Shown: positions 25,643 to 34,715 of the stretch, in pieces
Numbering within the stretch: the first letter of the stretch is position 1
Layout of the letters: each line of letters opens with the position of its first letter
DNA from: Phytoactinopolyspora halophila
Lineage (GTDB): Bacteria; Actinomycetota; Actinomycetes; Jiangellales; Jiangellaceae
Length of the DNA stretch: 64,000 bases
Direction of reading: 5' to 3'
Assembly: GCF_003287285.1 (NCBI RefSeq)
Contig: NZ_QMIG01000002.1
Coordinates: forward strand, 372,001-436,000
The notes under the pieces: generated by a model
Seen by the model: only the letters and a program-made list of their open reading frames with translations
Told to the model about the DNA's origin: nothing
Database searches by the model: none
Translations under genes and position numbers: made by a program

Positions 25643-26713
25643 ATGAACGTAGACTCCACGCCACGCAGCCCGACCATGGCCGATGTCGCAACTGTCGCCG
25701 GAGTGTCGCACCAGACAGTGTCGCGCGTTCTCAACGACCATCCCAATGTCCGATCCTCCACACGCGAACGCGTTCTCGCCGCGATCTCCAAGCTCGGATA
25801 CCGGCGGAACTCCTCGGCGCGCGCGCTCGTGACCAGGCGGACGAATACGCTCGGCGTCGTCGCCCTCGACACCACTCTCTACGGGCCGGCCAGCACCCTG
25901 CTCGGCATCGAGTGGGCGGCACGGAACGCCGGATATTTCATCAGCATCGTGAGCTTGAAGAAGATCACCCGCAGCGGGGTCGACGAGGCGCTGGAGTACC
26001 TCGCCGAACAGTCCGTCGACGGGTTCATCGTGATCGCACCGCACCGGTGGGCCGCGACAGCTCTGGCCGGCCTACCCGCGCAGCTCCCGGCCGTCGCCGT
26101 CGAGGGGGGAGAGGCAGGTGCGCTGCCCGCCGTGGCCGTGGACCAGGTCGCCGGAGCGTCGCTGGCCACCCAGCACTTGCTCGACCAGGGGCACGAGACC
26201 GTCTGGCATGTCGCGGGGCCGACGGATTGGCTGGAGAGCGAGGGCCGGGTGCGCGGTTGGAGGCAGACGCTGGAAGCCGCGCAGGTGCCGCAGCCAGAAT
26301 TGATCTACGGCGATTGGAGTCCTCGCTCGGGGCACGAGGCCGGACGCGTGCTGATGGACAAGCTGCGGAACCGTGCCACCGACCCCACGGGTACGTCGGA
26401 TCCTCCACTCAGCGCCGTCTTCGTGGCAAACGATCAGATGGCCCTGGGATTGCTTCGCGCATGTCACGAAGCCGGAGTCCGAGTGCCCGAGGACATCAGT
26501 GTGGTCGGATTCGACGACATTCCCGAAGCTGAATTCTTCAGTCCTCCCCTGACCACGGTGCGACAGGATTTCGCCGAGGTGGGCCGGCGCAGCCTCGACA
26601 TGTTGCTGGCGCAGATCGAGGGCGGGGCCAAACGAGGCGAGGAACACCGTGCGATCGTGGCACCGGAGTTCATCGTTCGCGAAAGCACACGCGTCCACCA
26701 GGACGTGTCCTAG
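25643..26713 (+). CDS. araR: LacI-family regulator of the arabinose genes
   Basis: Repressor of 356 residues with an N-terminal HTH (TMADVATVAGVSHQTVSRVL, about residues 11-30) and a sugar-binding domain ending in the common phrase VPEDISVVGFDDIPEAEFF. It stands directly before araB-araD-araA on the same strand and a LacI-type operator (26847-26860) precedes araB, so control of L-arabinose use is the natural reading. The symbol is assigned from position; sugar specificity is not shown by the sequence itself. Confidence 0.85.
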   Translation: MNVDSTPRSPTMADVATVAGVSHQTVSRVLNDHPNVRSSTRERVLAAISKLGYRRNSSARALVTRRTNTLGVVALDTTLYGPASTLLGIEWAARNAGYFISIVSLKKITRSGVDEALEYLAEQSVDGFIVIAPHRWAATALAGLPAQLPAVAVEGGEAGALPAVAVDQVAGASLATQHLLDQGHETVWHVAGPTDWLESEGRVRGWRQTLEAAQVPQPELIYGDWSPRSGHEAGRVLMDKLRNRATDPTGTSDPPLSAVFVANDQMALGLLRACHEAGVRVPEDISVVGFDDIPEAEFFSPPLTTVRQDFAEVGRRSLDMLLAQIEGGAKRGEEHRAIVAPEFIVRESTRVHQDVS

Positions 26714-26846
26714 CTCCCGCAGCCGTGGTTCGTCACTGGTGGTGTGGAGATTCGTGGCTACCCTCCCGCCATCACAACGCCCGGATGCCGTACCAGACGG
26801 GACGGGGCTACCGTCACGACTGCGAGCGAAGTACGCTGTGGCGTAT

Positions 26847-26860
26847 TGTGAGCGCTAACA
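26847..26860. promoter_or_regulatory. LacI-type operator before araB
   Basis: TGTGAGCGCTAACA is an imperfect palindrome (one mismatched pair) with the central CG of LacI-family sites. It lies 41 bases before the araB start and downstream of the araR gene. Binding of the adjacent regulator in the absence of arabinose is inferred. Confidence 0.75.
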
Positions 26861-26900
26861 TTGATCCCGACTGGCCCCGGACTCACGGGAGGAGGCGGAT

Positions 26901-28568
26901 ATGTTCGTCGTCGGCGTCGACTTCGGGACCCTGTCCGGGCGTGCCGTCGTAGTGCGAGTCTCCGATGGTGCCGAGCTCGCGAGCAGCGTCCACGACTATC
27001 GGCATGGCGTCGTGGACGAGGTGTTGCCGCACAGCAGTGAGGAGCTCCCGCCCGACTGGGCGTTGCAAGTTCCCTCCGACTACATCGACGTATTGAAGAC
27101 AGCCGTACCCGAAGCGGTGCAGGCAGCCGGTATCGATCCGGCACAAGTGGTCGGTATCGGCACCGACTTCACCGCGTGCACGGTCCTGCCCACGCTCGCC
27201 GATGGAACACCGTTGTCCGAGCTCCCGGAGTTCGCCGATCGCAAGCATGCCTACGTGAAGCTCTGGAAACATCATGCCGCGCAGCGGCACGCCGACCGGA
27301 TCAACACGCTCGCCGCCGAGCGAGGCGAGTGGTGGCTGCCGCGGTACGGCGGCCTCATCTCCTCCGAATGGGAATTCGCCAAGGGCCTTCAGGTATTAGA
27401 AGAAGATCCACACGTGTACGCGGCGATGGAGCGCTGGGTGGAGGCCGCGGACTGGATCGTCTGGCAACTCTGCGGTCACTACGTACGCAATGCCTGTACC
27501 GCCGGGTACAAGGCGATCTACCAGGACGGCTCCTACCCGTCGCGTGAGTTCCTTGAGGCGCTGAACCCCGAGTTCGGCGACTTCGTCACCAGCAAGGTAG
27601 AACAGCCCATAGCCCAACTGGGTGATCGCGCCGGCGCGCTCACCGCCGAAGCCGCGGCGTGGACCGGACTTCCCGAGGGGATCGCCGTCGCCGTCGGGAA
27701 CGTGGATGCCCACGTCACCGCACCGGCCGTGCAGGCGGTCGAACCCGGACAGATGGTCGCCATCATGGGCACCTCCACGTGCCACGTGATGAACAGCGAC
27801 GTGCTGGGCCAGGTGCCCGGGATGTGCGGCGTCGTCGACGGCGGGATCGTCGCCGGGCTGTGGGGCTACGAGGCCGGGCAGAGCGGCGTCGGCGACATCT
27901 TCGCGTGGTTCGTCGACAACCACGTCCCACCCGGCTACGTCGACGAAGCCGAACGACGCGGGCTCTCCGTACACGAGTACCTCACGGAACTAGCTGCCCG
28001 GCAGCGTGTCGGTGAGCACGGCCTGGTGGCGCTCGACTGGCACAGCGGGAACCGCTCCGTGCTCGTCAACCACGAGCTGTCCGGTGTCGTCGTCGGGCAG
28101 ACACTGAGCACCCGACCCGAGGACACGTATCGAGCCCTGCTCGAGTCGACCGCGTTCGGCACCCGCACCATCGTCGAGACGTTCCAGCAGGCCGGAATAC
28201 CCGTCACCGAGCTCGTCGTTGCCGGTGGGCTGCTGAAAAACCAGTTCCTCATGCAGGTGTATTCCGACATCACGGGCCTGCCGTTGAGCACCGCCAGCTC
28301 CGAGCAGGCCCCCGCGCTCGGAGCGGCCATCCACGCCGCTGTCGCTGCCGGCGCTTACCCCGACATCCGGGCGGCGGCAGGAGCTATGGGCAAGGTCGCA
28401 CGCAACGTCTACACGCCGGATCCCGGTCGGCAGAAATCCTATGACGCCCTGTTCGCCGAGTACACACGCCTGCACGACTACTTTGGCCGGGGCGGGAACG
28501 ACGTGATGCATCGGCTACGAGAGATCAGACGAACCGGAGTCCCAGAATCACTGGAAGGATCGGGATGA
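26901..28568 (+). CDS. araB: L-ribulokinase
   Basis: FGGY-family kinase of 555 residues phosphorylating L-ribulose to L-ribulose 5-phosphate in arabinose catabolism. The N-terminal phosphate loop GVDFGTLSGRAVVV, GTDFTACTVLP, the mid-protein GYKAIYQDGSYP and the C-terminal domain IMGTSTCHVMN are typical of AraB. A good GGGAGGAGG precedes the ATG. It overlaps araD by 4 bases. The gene order araB-araD-araA differs from the araBAD order of enterobacteria. Confidence 0.96.
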   Translation: MFVVGVDFGTLSGRAVVVRVSDGAELASSVHDYRHGVVDEVLPHSSEELPPDWALQVPSDYIDVLKTAVPEAVQAAGIDPAQVVGIGTDFTACTVLPTLADGTPLSELPEFADRKHAYVKLWKHHAAQRHADRINTLAAERGEWWLPRYGGLISSEWEFAKGLQVLEEDPHVYAAMERWVEAADWIVWQLCGHYVRNACTAGYKAIYQDGSYPSREFLEALNPEFGDFVTSKVEQPIAQLGDRAGALTAEAAAWTGLPEGIAVAVGNVDAHVTAPAVQAVEPGQMVAIMGTSTCHVMNSDVLGQVPGMCGVVDGGIVAGLWGYEAGQSGVGDIFAWFVDNHVPPGYVDEAERRGLSVHEYLTELAARQRVGEHGLVALDWHSGNRSVLVNHELSGVVVGQTLSTRPEDTYRALLESTAFGTRTIVETFQQAGIPVTELVVAGGLLKNQFLMQVYSDITGLPLSTASSEQAPALGAAIHAAVAAGAYPDIRAAAGAMGKVARNVYTPDPGRQKSYDALFAEYTRLHDYFGRGGNDVMHRLREIRRTGVPESLEGSG

Positions 28569-29230
28569 ACAGCGAGCCGGCTGTCGAGCGGGTCCGTCGC
28601 CAGGTATGCGCGCTACACGCCGAGCTCGTGCGGTACGGCCTGGTCGCCTGGACCGCGGGCAACGTGTCCGGCCGGGTTCCGGGTGCCGACCTGTTCGTGA
28701 TCAAACCGAGCGGTGTCAGCTACGACGATCTCACCCCCGAATCGATCGTCGTATGTGACCTCGACGGCCATCTGGTCGACGGGGTACATACGCCGTCGAG
28801 TGACACCGCCGCGCACGCGTACGTCTATCGGCACATGCCCGACGTCGGTGGTGTCGTACACACCCATTCGACCTATGCTTCGGCATGGGCAGCGCGAGCC
28901 GAACCCATTCCCTGCGTATTGACGGCCATGGCTGACGAGTTCGGCGGTGAGATCCCCGTCGGGCCGTTCGCCCTCATCGGCGACGACTCCATCGGCCGTG
29001 GCATCGTCACGACTCTCGAAGCACACAACTCGCCAGCCGTGCTCATGCAGAATCACGGAGTCTTCACCATCGGCGAGGACGCGCGATCCGCGGTGAAGGC
29101 CGCGGTCATGTGCGAGGACGTGGCGCGCACCGTGCACGTCGCTCGCCAGCTGGGTGAGCCCATCCCGATTCCGGACAGCGACGTCGCGAAGCTTCACGAC
29201 CGTTACCAGAACGTCTACGGCCAAGGCTGA
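28565..29230 (+). CDS. araD: L-ribulose-5-phosphate 4-epimerase
   Basis: Class II aldolase-fold epimerase of 221 residues converting L-ribulose 5-phosphate to D-xylulose 5-phosphate, which enters the pentose phosphate pathway. Zinc ligands are in VVHTHSTYASAWA and MQNHGVFTIG, and the phosphate-binding loop in WTAGNVSGR. The start codon overlaps the araB stop (ATGA), so translation is coupled. Confidence 0.95.
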   Translation: MNSEPAVERVRRQVCALHAELVRYGLVAWTAGNVSGRVPGADLFVIKPSGVSYDDLTPESIVVCDLDGHLVDGVHTPSSDTAAHAYVYRHMPDVGGVVHTHSTYASAWAARAEPIPCVLTAMADEFGGEIPVGPFALIGDDSIGRGIVTTLEAHNSPAVLMQNHGVFTIGEDARSAVKAAVMCEDVARTVHVARQLGEPIPIPDSDVAKLHDRYQNVYGQG

Positions 29231-29254
29231 TCCAGCCCGATCGGAGGAGATGAC

Positions 29255-30757
29255 ATGGAGTCCGACGTCGCCGAGGTATGGTTCCTCACGGGAAGCCAGG
29301 GGCTGTACGGTGAAGAAACCCTGCGCCAGGTCGCCGACCAGTCGAAGCGCGTTGCCGCCGTACTCGACGAGGCTCGCGAGATTCCGGCCACGATCGTATG
29401 GAAGCCGGTGCTGACCAGCGCGGAGGAGATCCGGCGCATGTGCTCCGAGGCGAGCACCACGGACGCGTGCATCGGCGTCATCGCGTGGATGCACACCTTT
29501 TCGCCTGCGAAGATGTGGATCAACGGCCTGCGGATTCTGGACGTGCCCCTGCTGCATCTCCACACCCAGGCCAACGCCTCGCTGCCGTGGTCCGAGCTCG
29601 ACATGGACTTCATGAATCTCAATCAGGCCGCGCACGGCGACCGCGAGTTCGGTCATATCCAGTCTCGCCTGGGCACCACTCGCACGGTCGTAGCAGGTCA
29701 CGTCGGCGATCCGGCCGTGATCTCGCGGGTCGCGTCGTGGACGCGTGCCGCAACCGCACGCGCGGAGATCAGATCCCTGCGGCTCGTGCGGTTCGGCGAC
29801 AACATGCGCAATGTCGCCGTCACCGAAGGGGACAAGGTCGAAGCCCAGATCCAGTTCGGCGCCTCGGTGAACACGTACGGCGTCAATGATCTCGTTGCGG
29901 TCGTCGACGCCATGCCCGATGCCGACGTCGACGGCCTCGTCGCCGAGTACGACGACACGTACGAGCTCGCACCGGAGCTGCGCAAGGGTGGCGATCGAAG
30001 GGAGTCCCTGCGCGACGCCGCACGGATCGAAGCGGGCATGCGGCAGTTCCTGAACGATGGTGGCTATCGAGCCTTCACCACGAACTTCGAGGACCTCGGC
30101 GGTTTGCGTCAACTTCCGGGGATAGCCGTGCAGCGGTTGATGGCCGACGGCTACGGCTTCGGCGCCGAGGGCGACTGGAAGACGTCCGTCCTGCTGCGTG
30201 CCGTGAAGGCGATGGCGTCCGGACTACCGGGCGGGACGTCGTTCATGGAGGATTACACCTACCACTACGCGCCCGGGGAGCCCAAGATTCTCGGCGCGCA
30301 CATGCTCGAAGTGTGCCCCAGCATCGCCGGGCAGGTGCCATCGGGGGAGATCCATCCCCTGTCAATCGGCGACCGCGACGATCCGGTGCGGCTCGTCTTC
30401 GATGCCCTGCCCGGGCCGGCAGTCGTCGTCGGGTTGGCGGACGTGGGAGATCGTTTCCGGTTGGTCGCGAACGAGATCGACGTCGTGCCGCCCGACGAGC
30501 CCTTGCCCAGGCTGCCCGTGGCTCGCGCGGTATGGAAGCCCCGTCCGGATCTCTCGACGTCGGCGGAGGCGTGGATTACTGCCGGTGCACCGCATCACAC
30601 GGTCCTGTCCTCGGCTGTGGACCTGGAGACGCTGAACGATTTCGCCGAGATGTCGGGCACCGAGTTCCTGGCCATCGACGGCGGCACGCGGATACGTGAC
30701 TTCATCAAGGAGATCCGCTGGAACCATGCCTACCACCGCCTTGCCCGCGGCCGGTGA
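29255..30757 (+). CDS. araA: L-arabinose isomerase
   Basis: Manganese-dependent isomerase of 500 residues that turns L-arabinose into L-ribulose, the first step of the pathway. It begins [17 protein letters not shown], and [22 protein letters not shown] and the metal-site region [10 protein letters not shown] are diagnostic. It follows araD by 24 bases with CGGAGGAG before the ATG. No arabinose transporter lies next to it in the window. Confidence 0.97.
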   Translation: MESDVAEVWFLTGSQGLYGEETLRQVADQSKRVAAVLDEAREIPATIVWKPVLTSAEEIRRMCSEASTTDACIGVIAWMHTFSPAKMWINGLRILDVPLLHLHTQANASLPWSELDMDFMNLNQAAHGDREFGHIQSRLGTTRTVVAGHVGDPAVISRVASWTRAATARAEIRSLRLVRFGDNMRNVAVTEGDKVEAQIQFGASVNTYGVNDLVAVVDAMPDADVDGLVAEYDDTYELAPELRKGGDRRESLRDAARIEAGMRQFLNDGGYRAFTTNFEDLGGLRQLPGIAVQRLMADGYGFGAEGDWKTSVLLRAVKAMASGLPGGTSFMEDYTYHYAPGEPKILGAHMLEVCPSIAGQVPSGEIHPLSIGDRDDPVRLVFDALPGPAVVVGLADVGDRFRLVANEIDVVPPDEPLPRLPVARAVWKPRPDLSTSAEAWITAGAPHHTVLSSAVDLETLNDFAEMSGTEFLAIDGGTRIRDFIKEIRWNHAYHRLARGR

Positions 30758-30770
30758 GGAGCTCCACCGG
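30751..30770. terminator. short stem-loop after araA
   Basis: CCGGTGAGGAGCTCCACCGG can pair CCGGTG with CACCGG and GGAG with CTCC, leaving one bulged A. It includes the araA stop and precedes the convergent gene ending at 30775. It may help terminate from both sides; no T-tract is present. Confidence 0.35.
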
Positions 30771-30774
30771 ACCC

Positions 30775-31176
30775 CTACTCTCCGGCGGCCAGGTAGAGCA
30801 ACGCACGACCGTAGGCCTCCTCTGCCGTGAGCGCGTCGCGGACGACGTGCTTCCCGTCGACGTTGAGGGTCACGGCGTACTGCCCGTTCTGACGAGCCAG
30901 CTGGACGAATGCCCCACCCAGCAATTCACGGAGCTGGGCCTCCGTAGGTAGCCACAGCGCGACGTCCTTCTCGACGCTGTCGAGTGCCCACTCGACCGTC
31001 CCGTTGAAGCCGATCACGCGTCCGGACGGGAATTCGTGCACGTCGACGACCATGGTGCTCACGACGAACACGTCGTCGTCCATGTCGCGGTCGGGAAGCA
31101 CGAAGTGGTCACCAGCACGTGGCTCCCACTGTAGGCCCGCGTCGCGCAGCCGCCGGGCAAGCTCGACCGAGATCAT
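30775..31176 (-). CDS. conserved actinobacterial hypothetical protein
   Basis: Cytoplasmic protein of 133 residues beginning MISVELARRLRDAGLQWEP. It has an N-terminal half with DHFVLPDRDMDDDVFVVSTM and a C-terminal half with LWLPTEAQLRELLGG. GGAGAATTGGGGG before the ATG at 31176 supports this start; the frame upstream runs into the palindrome at 31198-31256. Similar small proteins are common in actinobacteria without a firm function, sometimes carrying misleading database names. Confidence 0.7.
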   Translation of the reverse strand: MISVELARRLRDAGLQWEPRAGDHFVLPDRDMDDDVFVVSTMVVDVHEFPSGRVIGFNGTVEWALDSVEKDVALWLPTEAQLRELLGGAFVQLARQNGQYAVTLNVDGKHVVRDALTAEEAYGRALLYLAAGE

Positions 31177-31197
31177 CCCCCAATTCTCCCCTCCTCG

Positions 31198-31256
31198 CCC
31201 CCTGATCATGAACACTAGTCGGGCTATGTGCTCGACTAGTGTTCATGATCAGGGGG
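31198..31256. repeat. perfect long inverted repeat supplying a stop codon
   Basis: Two perfect 24-base arms (31198-31221 and 31233-31256) around an 11-base spacer. The stop TGA of the TIGR03086 gene lies inside the right arm. On the minus strand CGAACCCCCTGATCATGAA matches the element at 3695-3750 in 18 of 19 bases, again with the TGA as a stop codon. It also contains ACTAGT twice. It looks like a dispersed palindromic element that doubles as an intergenic hairpin. Confidence 0.85.
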
Positions 31257-31797
31257 TTCGGCCGAGGAAGGCGAGTAGCTTCGTCTGCCGATCGGCACCA
31301 TCCGCAACGGCGACCGCCGGTCCGCACACACCCGGCTGGCGCAGGTTGTCACCGAGCTGCTCGGCCAGGACGAAGGCGTCTTCGACGTCGTGGGGCGGGA
31401 TGGTCTCGTCCAAACCGGCGGCCCGGGCCAGATCCCAGCCATGAACGATGAGGTCGAAGCAGACGAACGAGTCCACTGTCGCGGCCAGCGTCGTCCGTCC
31501 GAAGTAGCCGTCGTACTCCCGATTCGCGCGCTCCGGATCGTCGAGGATCTCCTGCATCGCGTCCCGCACATGAGCCCACGCGGCCACCGGATCGTCAGCG
31601 ACGGACGGACCGGGCGGAATCGACAGGCCCACAAAGCCAGGCGTCCTGGCGAGGACATCGACAAGATGCTGCACGACGTCGCGAGCCGTCCAGCCCTCAC
31701 ACGGTGACGGAGCCTCCCACCGGTCATCTGGCACGGAACCGATCCGCGTCGTCAGATTGTCGGCCACACGGCGGAATCTCGAGGCTGTCGTGGTCAT
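31249..31797 (-). CDS. TIGR03086 family metal-binding protein
   Basis: Protein of 182 residues of the DinB-like maleylpyruvate isomerase N-terminal group (TIGR03086), a four-helix-bundle family that often binds metal and in some members uses mycothiol. The signature CEGWTARDVVQHLVD supplies the first His and VCFDLIVHGWDLARA the other metal ligand. Substrate unknown. The last codons and the stop lie within the long inverted repeat. Confidence 0.85.
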   Translation of the reverse strand: MTTTASRFRRVADNLTTRIGSVPDDRWEAPSPCEGWTARDVVQHLVDVLARTPGFVGLSIPPGPSVADDPVAAWAHVRDAMQEILDDPERANREYDGYFGRTTLAATVDSFVCFDLIVHGWDLARAAGLDETIPPHDVEDAFVLAEQLGDNLRQPGVCGPAVAVADGADRQTKLLAFLGRTP

Positions 31798-31845
31798 GGC
31801 GCTCAGTGTTCCAGATAGGTCGTCGCGCCGGAACGTCTGACACTG

Positions 31846-31889
31846 TCTAGATAAATCTATCGCTCAGGCTAGATTGACCGATAGAGTCC
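31846..31889 (+). promoter_or_regulatory. AT-rich promoter region with inverted repeats
   Basis: This stretch carries TCTAGA (31846-31851), the inverted pair TCTATCG (31856-31862) / CGATAGA (31879-31885), and the inner pair AATCTA / TAGATT. TAGAGT at 31882-31887 fits a -10 box seven bases before the ATG at 31894, which suggests a leaderless transcript of the ATPase gene. TCTATCG recurs twice just after that gene. Confidence 0.5.
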
Positions 31890-31893
31890 GATC

Positions 31894-33090
31894 ATGGATC
31901 CCGTACGCAATCCCTATGCGCCAGGAGCTGGTCAGCGGCCACCCGAGCTCGCGGGCCGGGATCGCGAGCTCGAGCAGTTCGACGTCGTGCTCGAACGTAT
32001 CGCCCGAGCGCGCCCCGAGCGCTCGCTCGTGCTCACCGGATTGCGTGGGGTAGGCAAGACAGTGTTGCTCAACGCGCTGCGTTCGCAGGCCATCCGGAGA
32101 TTGTGGGGCACCGGCAAGATCGAAGCGCGGCCCGACCAGTCCATCCGGCGTCCGCTGTCGAGCGCGCTGCACATGGCCGTCCGGGAGCTCACGCCCCGGC
32201 ATCGCGATCCGGAACAGATCGATCACTTTCTCGCCGTCTTGAAGGCCTTTGCCATGCGGTCGGCCGGCGAGAACGCCAAGCTCCGTGATCGGTGGCATCC
32301 GGGCATCGACGTGCCCGCCGCTTCAGGCCGGGCCGACACAGGTGACATCGAGGTCGATCTCGTCGAACTGCTGGTGGACGCCGCCGGTGTTGCACGCGAC
32401 GTCGGCGTGGGCATCGCCATCTTCATCGACGAGATGCAAGACGTCCCACCCGCGGACGTCTCGGCGCTGTGCGCAGCCTGTCACGAACTCTCCCAGCAAG
32501 GCCTCCCGCTCGTGGTGGTCGGGGCGGGCCTGCCTCACCTGCCCGCCGTGTTATCGGCGTCGAAGTCGTACTCCGAGCGGCTCTTTCGCTACGTCCGGAT
32601 CGACCGGCTGGAGCGCGACGCCGCCGATCACGCCCTCGTGGCACCGGCAGCGGACGAGGGCGTGGAATACGAACAGTCCGCACTTGACGCCCTCTACGAA
32701 GCCACCGAAGGTTATCCGTACTTCGTCCAGGCCTACGGCAAGATGACCTGGGATCACGCACCGGCAGTGCCGATCACCGCCGACGACGTGCGAGTCGCCG
32801 GCCCAGATGCCCAGGCGGAGCTGGCTGTCGGCTTCTTCGGCTCCCGATACGAGCGGGCGACACCTGCCGAGCGGGAGTATCTCCAGGCGATCGCGACCCT
32901 GTCCGAGTCGACGGACGGCACGGTCTCCACGGCCGACATCGCCGCGCTCCTCTCCCGCAAGCCGTCCTCGCTGTCCCCGGCGCGCGACTCGCTGATAAAG
33001 AAGGGCCTGGTCTACTCGGCCGAGCGCGGCTCGATCGCGTTTACCGTGCCGCATTTCGGCTTCTACCTCCGTCGATATGCGACCACCTGA
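31894..33090 (+). CDS. AAA/STAND-like ATPase with winged helix
   Basis: Protein of 398 residues with Walker A GLRGVGKT (about residues 50-57), Walker B IAIFIDEMQD, sensor-like LPLVVVGAGLPHLPA and a C-terminal winged-helix region (residues 320-395, ending FTVPHFGFYLRRY). It resembles the archaeal-type/Orc1-Cdc6-like ATPases found singly in many actinobacteria. Partner and function are unknown; DNA binding is likely from the winged helix. The gene stands alone between CTAG- and TCTATCG-containing repeats on both sides, unlike its neighbours. Confidence 0.85.
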   Translation: MDPVRNPYAPGAGQRPPELAGRDRELEQFDVVLERIARARPERSLVLTGLRGVGKTVLLNALRSQAIRRLWGTGKIEARPDQSIRRPLSSALHMAVRELTPRHRDPEQIDHFLAVLKAFAMRSAGENAKLRDRWHPGIDVPAASGRADTGDIEVDLVELLVDAAGVARDVGVGIAIFIDEMQDVPPADVSALCAACHELSQQGLPLVVVGAGLPHLPAVLSASKSYSERLFRYVRIDRLERDAADHALVAPAADEGVEYEQSALDALYEATEGYPYFVQAYGKMTWDHAPAVPITADDVRVAGPDAQAELAVGFFGSRYERATPAEREYLQAIATLSESTDGTVSTADIAALLSRKPSSLSPARDSLIKKGLVYSAERGSIAFTVPHFGFYLRRYATT

Positions 33091-33094
33091 GACG

Positions 33095-33155
33095 TCTATC
33101 GCGCTCTATCGCCTTCTAGAAGTGTCTAGCAAAAATTCTAGAAGGGACTAGAAAG
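33095..33155. repeat. CTAG-rich repeats and hairpin after the ATPase
   Basis: TCTATCG occurs twice with a 10-base period (33095-33101 and 33105-33111). Next come the perfect inverted pair CCTTCTAGAA (33112-33121) and TTCTAGAAGG (33136-33145), with GTCTAGC in the loop and ACTAGAA just after: four CTAG tetranucleotides in about 40 bases. It separates the convergent ATPase and globin genes and may act as a terminator or a protein binding site. Confidence 0.7.
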
Positions 33156-33182
33156 CTCCAGACGGCCCTATAACGCGAAACC

Positions 33183-34715
33183 TCACCAGATCCCGTAGTC
33201 GTCGCAAACGATCTGCTCCTCCGGCACCTGCTGCTCGCGCAACCGGTCGAGCGCCGCCTGCACCATGGTGGTAGGTCCGGCGAGATAGACGTCGTGTTCA
33301 CGCCAGTCTCCGTAGGCCGACACGATGTTGCCCATCAGATCTGGACTCCGATCCTCGGGGCCCTCGGGCGACACCACGGGCACGACCGTCAGGCGCCTGT
33401 ACCGCACTCCGATCGACTCGAGATGGGGGAGCGCGTAGAGGCTGTCTCGGTCCCTGCCAGCGTAGAAGACGTGGACCCGGCGACCGTCGAGGCGCTGCTC
33501 GAGTTCTTGCAGCCCAGCCAGGATCGGTGCGATCCCGACGCCACCGGCGATGCACAGCAGGTCGCGTTCCGAACGTGGGTTGGCGAGGTCATAGCCTATC
33601 GGAGCGCCGAGCCGCAGGATGTCTCCCGCTTCCGTTCGCCAGACCAGGGCGCTGCTCACCCACCCGGCGCCGACCGCCCGGACATGGAACTCGACCAGGC
33701 CGTCATCCCGCGGCGCCGAAGCCATCGACAACGCCCGCCACATGTTGGGGCGTCGCGGCGACATGACGTAGCAGTATTGGCCCGGCCGGTAGGGAAAATC
33801 GGTGTGCGGACGAGCCTGGATGATGGCAAGATCGTCCAGCAGACGACGGTGGAAGACCACCTCGGCGTCCCACCACGCCGGCCACATGACCGCGTCCCGT
33901 TCGGCACTCTCCGTCATGATCGTCGCGATGGTGTCGTACGCATGCACCCATGCGCTTTCGTGACGTGTGGTCCACTGCTCGCCGAGCTCCTCGCGGAATG
34001 CTCTCACCAAAGCCGAGCCAAGCGGCGCGTAGTGCTCCGTGATCACCCCGAACTTGCGGTGATCACGGCCAAGTGCCTCAAGATATTCGACCACCTCGTC
34101 ACGGTTGTCCGCGGTGCCGACGATGTGCACCAGCGCTGCGACAATACGGGAGCGCTGTGCCTCCATTCCCACCGGGAAAAGATCACGCAACTCGGGATTC
34201 CGCGCAAACAGGATTGCATAGAAACGCTGTGCTAGTTGTTCCAGCCGGTCTTCGGTCAACGTGATCGTCTCGCGAAGCGCGGCCGTATCGAATCCCAGCG
34301 CGTTGCTTGGCACAGCATGAAGCGGCGCCGACGCCGGTCCTGCGGCGGACGCCTCCGGTTCGGGCCGAAGCGTCAACTCACCTGCCTCAGGGGAAGCGAC
34401 GGATTCAGAGGTATCTGCGGAGTCGGCAGCGGAATCCGCACGAGCTTGCTCAACATTCGTCGACGCAGTTGTGATCTCATCCCGTACTACTCGCTCCACA
34501 CCGTTCTGGCCCACGATCGCAGGCGCGGGACCGGCGCCGTTTCCAGCGACGGCCGAGTTTCCATTGTGAGCGTACCCATTGACCTGCGCATCGCCCGCAA
34601 CAGGAGTCCCGAATGCCGCCTCCTGCGCATCGGCATGCGGTTCCTCTTCCACGGCATCACCGGCCCGGCGAACCGTGGATCCCCGTTTTCCCGCTGCCCG
34701 GGAGTGAGTCCACAT
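33183..34715 (-). CDS. flavohemoglobin-like globin-reductase with long disordered head
   Basis: Protein of about 510 residues. After a disordered, Ala/Glu-rich head of about 135 residues comes a globin domain (Tyr166 at B10 in FYAILFARNPELRDLF, Gln187 at E7, proximal His219 in GRDHRKFGV). It is followed by a ferredoxin-reductase-like FAD domain (RALSMASAP in place of the usual RxYS) and an NAD domain with CIAGGVGIAPILAGL. Such proteins oxidise nitric oxide to nitrate or act as oxygen-dependent electron carriers. The ATG at 34715 has GGAGAGG 6 bases upstream; ATG at 34721 is too close to it. A nitrosative-stress regulator is not adjacent. Confidence 0.88.
   Translation of the reverse strand: MWTHSRAAGKRGSTVRRAGDAVEEEPHADAQEAAFGTPVAGDAQVNGYAHNGNSAVAGNGAGPAPAIVGQNGVERVVRDEITTASTNVEQARADSAADSADTSESVASPEAGELTLRPEPEASAAGPASAPLHAVPSNALGFDTAALRETITLTEDRLEQLAQRFYAILFARNPELRDLFPVGMEAQRSRIVAALVHIVGTADNRDEVVEYLEALGRDHRKFGVITEHYAPLGSALVRAFREELGEQWTTRHESAWVHAYDTIATIMTESAERDAVMWPAWWDAEVVFHRRLLDDLAIIQARPHTDFPYRPGQYCYVMSPRRPNMWRALSMASAPRDDGLVEFHVRAVGAGWVSSALVWRTEAGDILRLGAPIGYDLANPRSERDLLCIAGGVGIAPILAGLQELEQRLDGRRVHVFYAGRDRDSLYALPHLESIGVRYRRLTVVPVVSPEGPEDRSPDLMGNIVSAYGDWREHDVYLAGPTTMVQAALDRLREQQVPEEQIVCDDYGIW

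Noticed and set aside
28613-30112. 499-codon minus-strand open frame
   Set aside because: Antisense to araD and araA; no family-like motifs.
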